Assembly (NCBI GenBank): GCA_030040865.1
Contig: JASHSX010000115.1
Coordinates: 1 to 7,129, forward strand
Origin: Thermoplasmata archaeon
GTDB lineage: Archaea > Thermoplasmatota > Thermoplasmata > Lutacidiplasmatales > UBA184
Length of the DNA: 7,129 nt
Reading direction: 5' to 3'
Shown here: positions 5,079-7,129 of the stretch, one piece after another
How the letters are laid out: each line of letters starts with the position of its first letter
How positions within the stretch are numbered: position 1 is the first letter of the stretch
Position numbers and translations under genes: made by a program
Notes under the pieces: model-generated
Told to the model about the DNA's origin: nothing
Seen by the model: the letters and a program-made list of their open reading frames with translations, nothing else
Database searches by the model: none

Positions 5079-6179
5079 TTGTCCGACGGACCGTTCCAGA
5101 TCACCGACTACATGCGTCGGTACGACTTCGAGAACGTGGTCCTCTGCAACGACAATTCCACCGGACTTCGGGCCGTCATCGCGATCCACGATACTACCCT
5201 GGGACCCGCGGCCGGTGGGTGCCGGATGTGGACCTACCCGACCGAGTGGGACGCGATCGAGGATGCGCTTCGTCTGGGTCGCGGGATGACCTACAAGTAC
5301 GCTGCCGCGGGCGTCGATCTCGGCGGCGGGAAGGCGGTGATCCTCGGGGACCCGCGCAAGGACAAGTCCGAGGGCCTCTTCCGGTCGATGGGACGTTTCG
5401 TCGAGCGGCTCGGAGGCCTCTACTACACGGGAGAGGACGTCGGGACGACGCTCGCCGACATGGAACAGATGCACCGGGAGACGTCGTTCGTCATCACCCT
5501 GCCGGAGTACCTGGGCGGTGCCGGGCCGATCGCCGGGGCGACGGCGTGCGGAGTGATCGAGGGAATGCGCGTGGCCGTGCGTCGGGTCACCGGCTCGGAT
5601 TCGCTCGCGGGACTGACGGTCGGCGTGCAGGGCCTGGGCGCTGTCGGCGGCGAACTGGTGCCACGGCTCGCCGGGCTCGACGCGAAGCTCGTGGTCTGCG
5701 ACACGGAAACCGACCGGGTCGAGGCATTGAAGGACCTGGACGGCCTGGCCGTCGTCCAGCCGGAGCGCATCTACGACCAGCCGATGGACGTGTTCGCGCC
5801 CTGCGCGCTCGGGGGAGTGCTCAACAACGCGACGATTCCCCGACTCACGTGCAAGGTCGTTGCCGGATGTGCCAACAATCAACTCCGGTCCGAGGAGGAC
5901 GGGGTCGAGATCGAGCGCCGGGGGATCGTGTACGCCCCCGACTACATCATCAACGCCGGCGGCACAGTCTACGATACCGATCGCCTCTTTGGGGGCACCC
6001 ACGTTCACGACCGCGCCCTCGCCAAAGTGCGCCGGATCCACGAAACGACTCAGCGCGTGTTCGAACTGGCCGAGCGCGAAGGGATCCCGTCGTTCCGGGC
6101 GGCCGATCGCCTGGCGGAGGCGAGGATCGCGGAGGTCGCGAAGGCCAAGGGACTGAGGGCGCGCGGGGGGGTCCAGTGA
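5079..6179 (+). CDS. Leucine dehydrogenase-type amino acid dehydrogenase (Glu/Leu/Phe/Val family)
   Basis: NAD-dependent oxidative deaminase that converts a branched-chain or related amino acid to its 2-oxoacid plus ammonia, in the cytoplasm. The N-terminal catalytic domain has HDTTLGPAAGGCRMW (37-51), the catalytic lysines K73 (GMTYKYAAAG) and K85 (LGGGKAV), and D120 (GEDVGTT). The NAD-binding domain has GLGAVG (185-190). Conserved CANNQL and INAGG blocks follow. I chose TTG 5079 (366 residues, the normal length for leucine dehydrogenase) because it keeps ITDYMRRYDFE, which aligns with the N-terminus of Bacillus leucine dehydrogenase. ATG 5112 is the alternative. The loop equivalent to PSPVTAYG reads IAGATACG (151-158), so substrate preference may differ. 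First gene of a tight operon: its TGA overlaps the next start. The family is certain; leucine specificity is inferred. Confidence 0.9.
   Translation: MSDGPFQITDYMRRYDFENVVLCNDNSTGLRAVIAIHDTTLGPAAGGCRMWTYPTEWDAIEDALRLGRGMTYKYAAAGVDLGGGKAVILGDPRKDKSEGLFRSMGRFVERLGGLYYTGEDVGTTLADMEQMHRETSFVITLPEYLGGAGPIAGATACGVIEGMRVAVRRVTGSDSLAGLTVGVQGLGAVGGELVPRLAGLDAKLVVCDTETDRVEALKDLDGLAVVQPERIYDQPMDVFAPCALGGVLNNATIPRLTCKVVAGCANNQLRSEEDGVEIERRGIVYAPDYIINAGGTVYDTDRLFGGTHVHDRALAKVRRIHETTQRVFELAEREGIPSFRAADRLAEARIAEVAKAKGLRARGGVQ
6165..6178 (+). promoter_or_regulatory. Shine-Dalgarno-like G run and GTGA overlap start of the SDR gene
   Basis: A run of seven G (6165-6171) lies 4 bases before GTG 6176. That GTG overlaps the TGA (6177-6179) of the upstream gene, which suggests translational coupling. 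The GTG also places the TGSTKGIG motif at the usual distance from the N-terminus. Confidence 0.5.
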
Positions 6180-6991
6180 CCGGACCGAGCCTCGAGGGAC
6201 GCGTCGCGATCGTCACGGGTTCGACGAAAGGCATCGGCTTCCACATCGCCCAGCGGTTCCTCGAAGAGGGTGCCCGAGTGGTGATCAATTCCCGCAGTGT
6301 GGAGGACGTGCGGCGTACGTCGAAGTCGCTCCTCCGAGAGGTGCCCAAGAGCGTGCTCGGGGTCGCCGCCGACGTTGGCTCCGTGACCGACTGTCGCAAG
6401 ATCGTCGAGGCCGCGGCCAGCGCCTTCGGCGGAGTCGACATCCTGGTGAACAACGCCGGGGTATCGATGGTCGCCCCCAGCCTCGACCTCTCCCCCGAAG
6501 ACTGGGAGCGCACGCTCCGGATCGACCTGTCGGGTGCCTTCTACATGTCCCAGGCGTGCGCCCGGTACATGATCGCGAAAGAGGGCGGATCCATCATCAA
6601 CGTATCGTCGATCCTCGGCGAGGGGGGACTTCCGAAGCGGGCGGCGTACTGCGCCGCGAAGCACGGACTCATCGGATTGACCCGGACGCTCGCCACCGAG
6701 TGGGCCCATTGGGGGATCCGGGTGAACGCGATCTCTCCCGGTTACATCCGTACCGCGATGGACGTGCGCGACGGGGCGACGGGCGACTACACGGAATTCG
6801 ACATCCTCGGTCGCACCCCGCTCGGGCGCTACGGCCTGCCCGAAGAGGTCGCCGATCTCGCCGTGTTCTTGGCGGGAGCTACCTCGAGTTACATTTCCGG
6901 GGCCGATATCCCGGTCGATGGCGGGTGGACCGCGTACACCGGCTGGGACCGCCTCATCGGTCAGCTCCGCGAGGCGCGCCGGCCCTCATGA
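6176..6991 (+). CDS. Short-chain dehydrogenase/reductase (FabG/gluconate 5-dehydrogenase-like)
   Basis: Classical SDR oxidoreductase of 271 residues with a single Rossmann-type domain. It shows the cofactor motif TGSTKGIG (14-21), R40 just after the second strand (suggesting NADP(H)), NNAG at 92-95, catalytic S145 with Y158 and K162 (YCAAK), the SPGYIRT block (187-193) and IPVDGGW near the C-terminus. The usual Asn of the catalytic tetrad is Asp117 here (RIDLSG). Sequence does not fix the substrate: 3-oxoacyl or hydroxyacyl thioesters, sugar acids and small hydroxyketones are all handled by close relatives. Its place between an amino acid dehydrogenase and a probable 2-oxoacid dehydrogenase subunit suggests a step in branched-chain amino acid or acyl metabolism. 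Its stop overlaps the next start as ATGA (6988-6991). Confidence 0.9.
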   Translation: MTGPSLEGRVAIVTGSTKGIGFHIAQRFLEEGARVVINSRSVEDVRRTSKSLLREVPKSVLGVAADVGSVTDCRKIVEAAASAFGGVDILVNNAGVSMVAPSLDLSPEDWERTLRIDLSGAFYMSQACARYMIAKEGGSIINVSSILGEGGLPKRAAYCAAKHGLIGLTRTLATEWAHWGIRVNAISPGYIRTAMDVRDGATGDYTEFDILGRTPLGRYGLPEEVADLAVFLAGATSSYISGADIPVDGGWTAYTGWDRLIGQLREARRPS

Positions 6992-7129
6992 CCGGGGCGC
7001 CTGCATTGCGCCGGCCGACCGAGGGGGTCGGGTCGGCAAGCCCGGACTCGGTTCCCACGATCCCGACCTTCGATGAGGGTCAGCTCCCGGCCCTCGAGCC
7101 GTACCGCGTCATCGGACCGGACGGCCGAG
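6988..7129 (+). CDS. Start of a gene, possibly 2-oxoacid dehydrogenase E1 alpha subunit (partial)
   Basis: ATG 6988 overlaps the SDR stop as ATGA. The frame stays open for 47 codons to the window edge. The first 30 or so residues are a variable Pro/Ser/Thr-rich lead. The tail, LEPYRVIGPDGR (36-47), resembles the segment before the thiamine-diphosphate domain in pyruvate and branched-chain 2-oxoacid dehydrogenase E1 alpha subunits, where (Y/F)RV-(L/M)-D-x-D/Q-G is common. That, and the leucine-dehydrogenase-type gene two positions upstream, are the only support. No catalytic residue lies in the visible part, so the product name is tentative although the coding start is likely real. Confidence 0.5.
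   Translation, partial: MTGAPALRRPTEGVGSASPDSVPTIPTFDEGQLPALEPYRVIGPDGR

Noticed and set aside
5064..6041. 325-codon minus-strand open frame opposite the amino acid dehydrogenase
   Set aside because: It is a mirror of conserved coding sequence with no motif of its own and no ribosome binding site.
1..7129. CRISPR array, tRNA, rRNA, insertion sequence, toxin-antitoxin or phage genes
   Set aside because: I looked for regular repeats, cloverleaf-like segments, terminal inverted repeats and short defence-type genes on both strands and saw none.

Overview
The window is a GC-rich stretch (AT-rich patches occur only at gene starts) with six genes: two partial at the window edges and four complete. 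The likely source is an archaeon, most plausibly a high-GC, acid-adapted member of the Thermoplasmatota (inference). The reasons are TATA-like patches just upstream of gene starts, an apparently leaderless start for the first gene, a secreted sedolisin-type acid protease fused to PKD domains and rich in N-glycosylation sequons, and an archaeal-style Lrp/AsnC regulator. No rRNA or other marker gene is present, so the assignment is provisional.

Layout. Positions 1-3023 (minus) hold at least 1007 codons of a secreted S53 peptidase (sedolisin/kumamolisin type), running off the left edge. It reads signal/anchor segment, pro-domain, PKD-like insert, catalytic domain with the full Glu-Asp-Asp-Ser set, two PKD domains, and the start of a further Ig-like domain. 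A divergent promoter region (3024-3123) separates it from an Lrp/AsnC regulator (3124-3852, plus) with an unusual N-terminal extension of about 95 residues. The regulator converges on an ornithine cyclodeaminase/mu-crystallin family enzyme (3900-4889, minus). A second divergent promoter region (4890-5078), holding two clear DNA palindromes, leads to a tight plus-strand operon: a leucine-dehydrogenase-type amino acid dehydrogenase (5079-6179), a short-chain dehydrogenase (6176-6991), and the first 47 codons of a gene (6988-7129) that resembles the E1-alpha subunit of a 2-oxoacid dehydrogenase. Both operon junctions are 4-base start/stop overlaps.

How the genes may work together (inference). 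The protease would release peptides outside the cell. The dehydrogenase would deaminate branched-chain amino acids to 2-oxoacids, and the downstream E1 would feed those into acyl-CoA. The OCD-family protein would act on another amino acid or cyclic imine, and the Lrp-type protein could sense amino acids and control the set. A 15-bp dyad in the dehydrogenase promoter and a 10-base motif shared with the 5' end of the regulator gene are the best sequence clues for that link. I found no CRISPR array, tRNA, rRNA, insertion sequence or attachment site. There is no gene-free stretch longer than 300 bases unless the regulator starts at its internal ATG.
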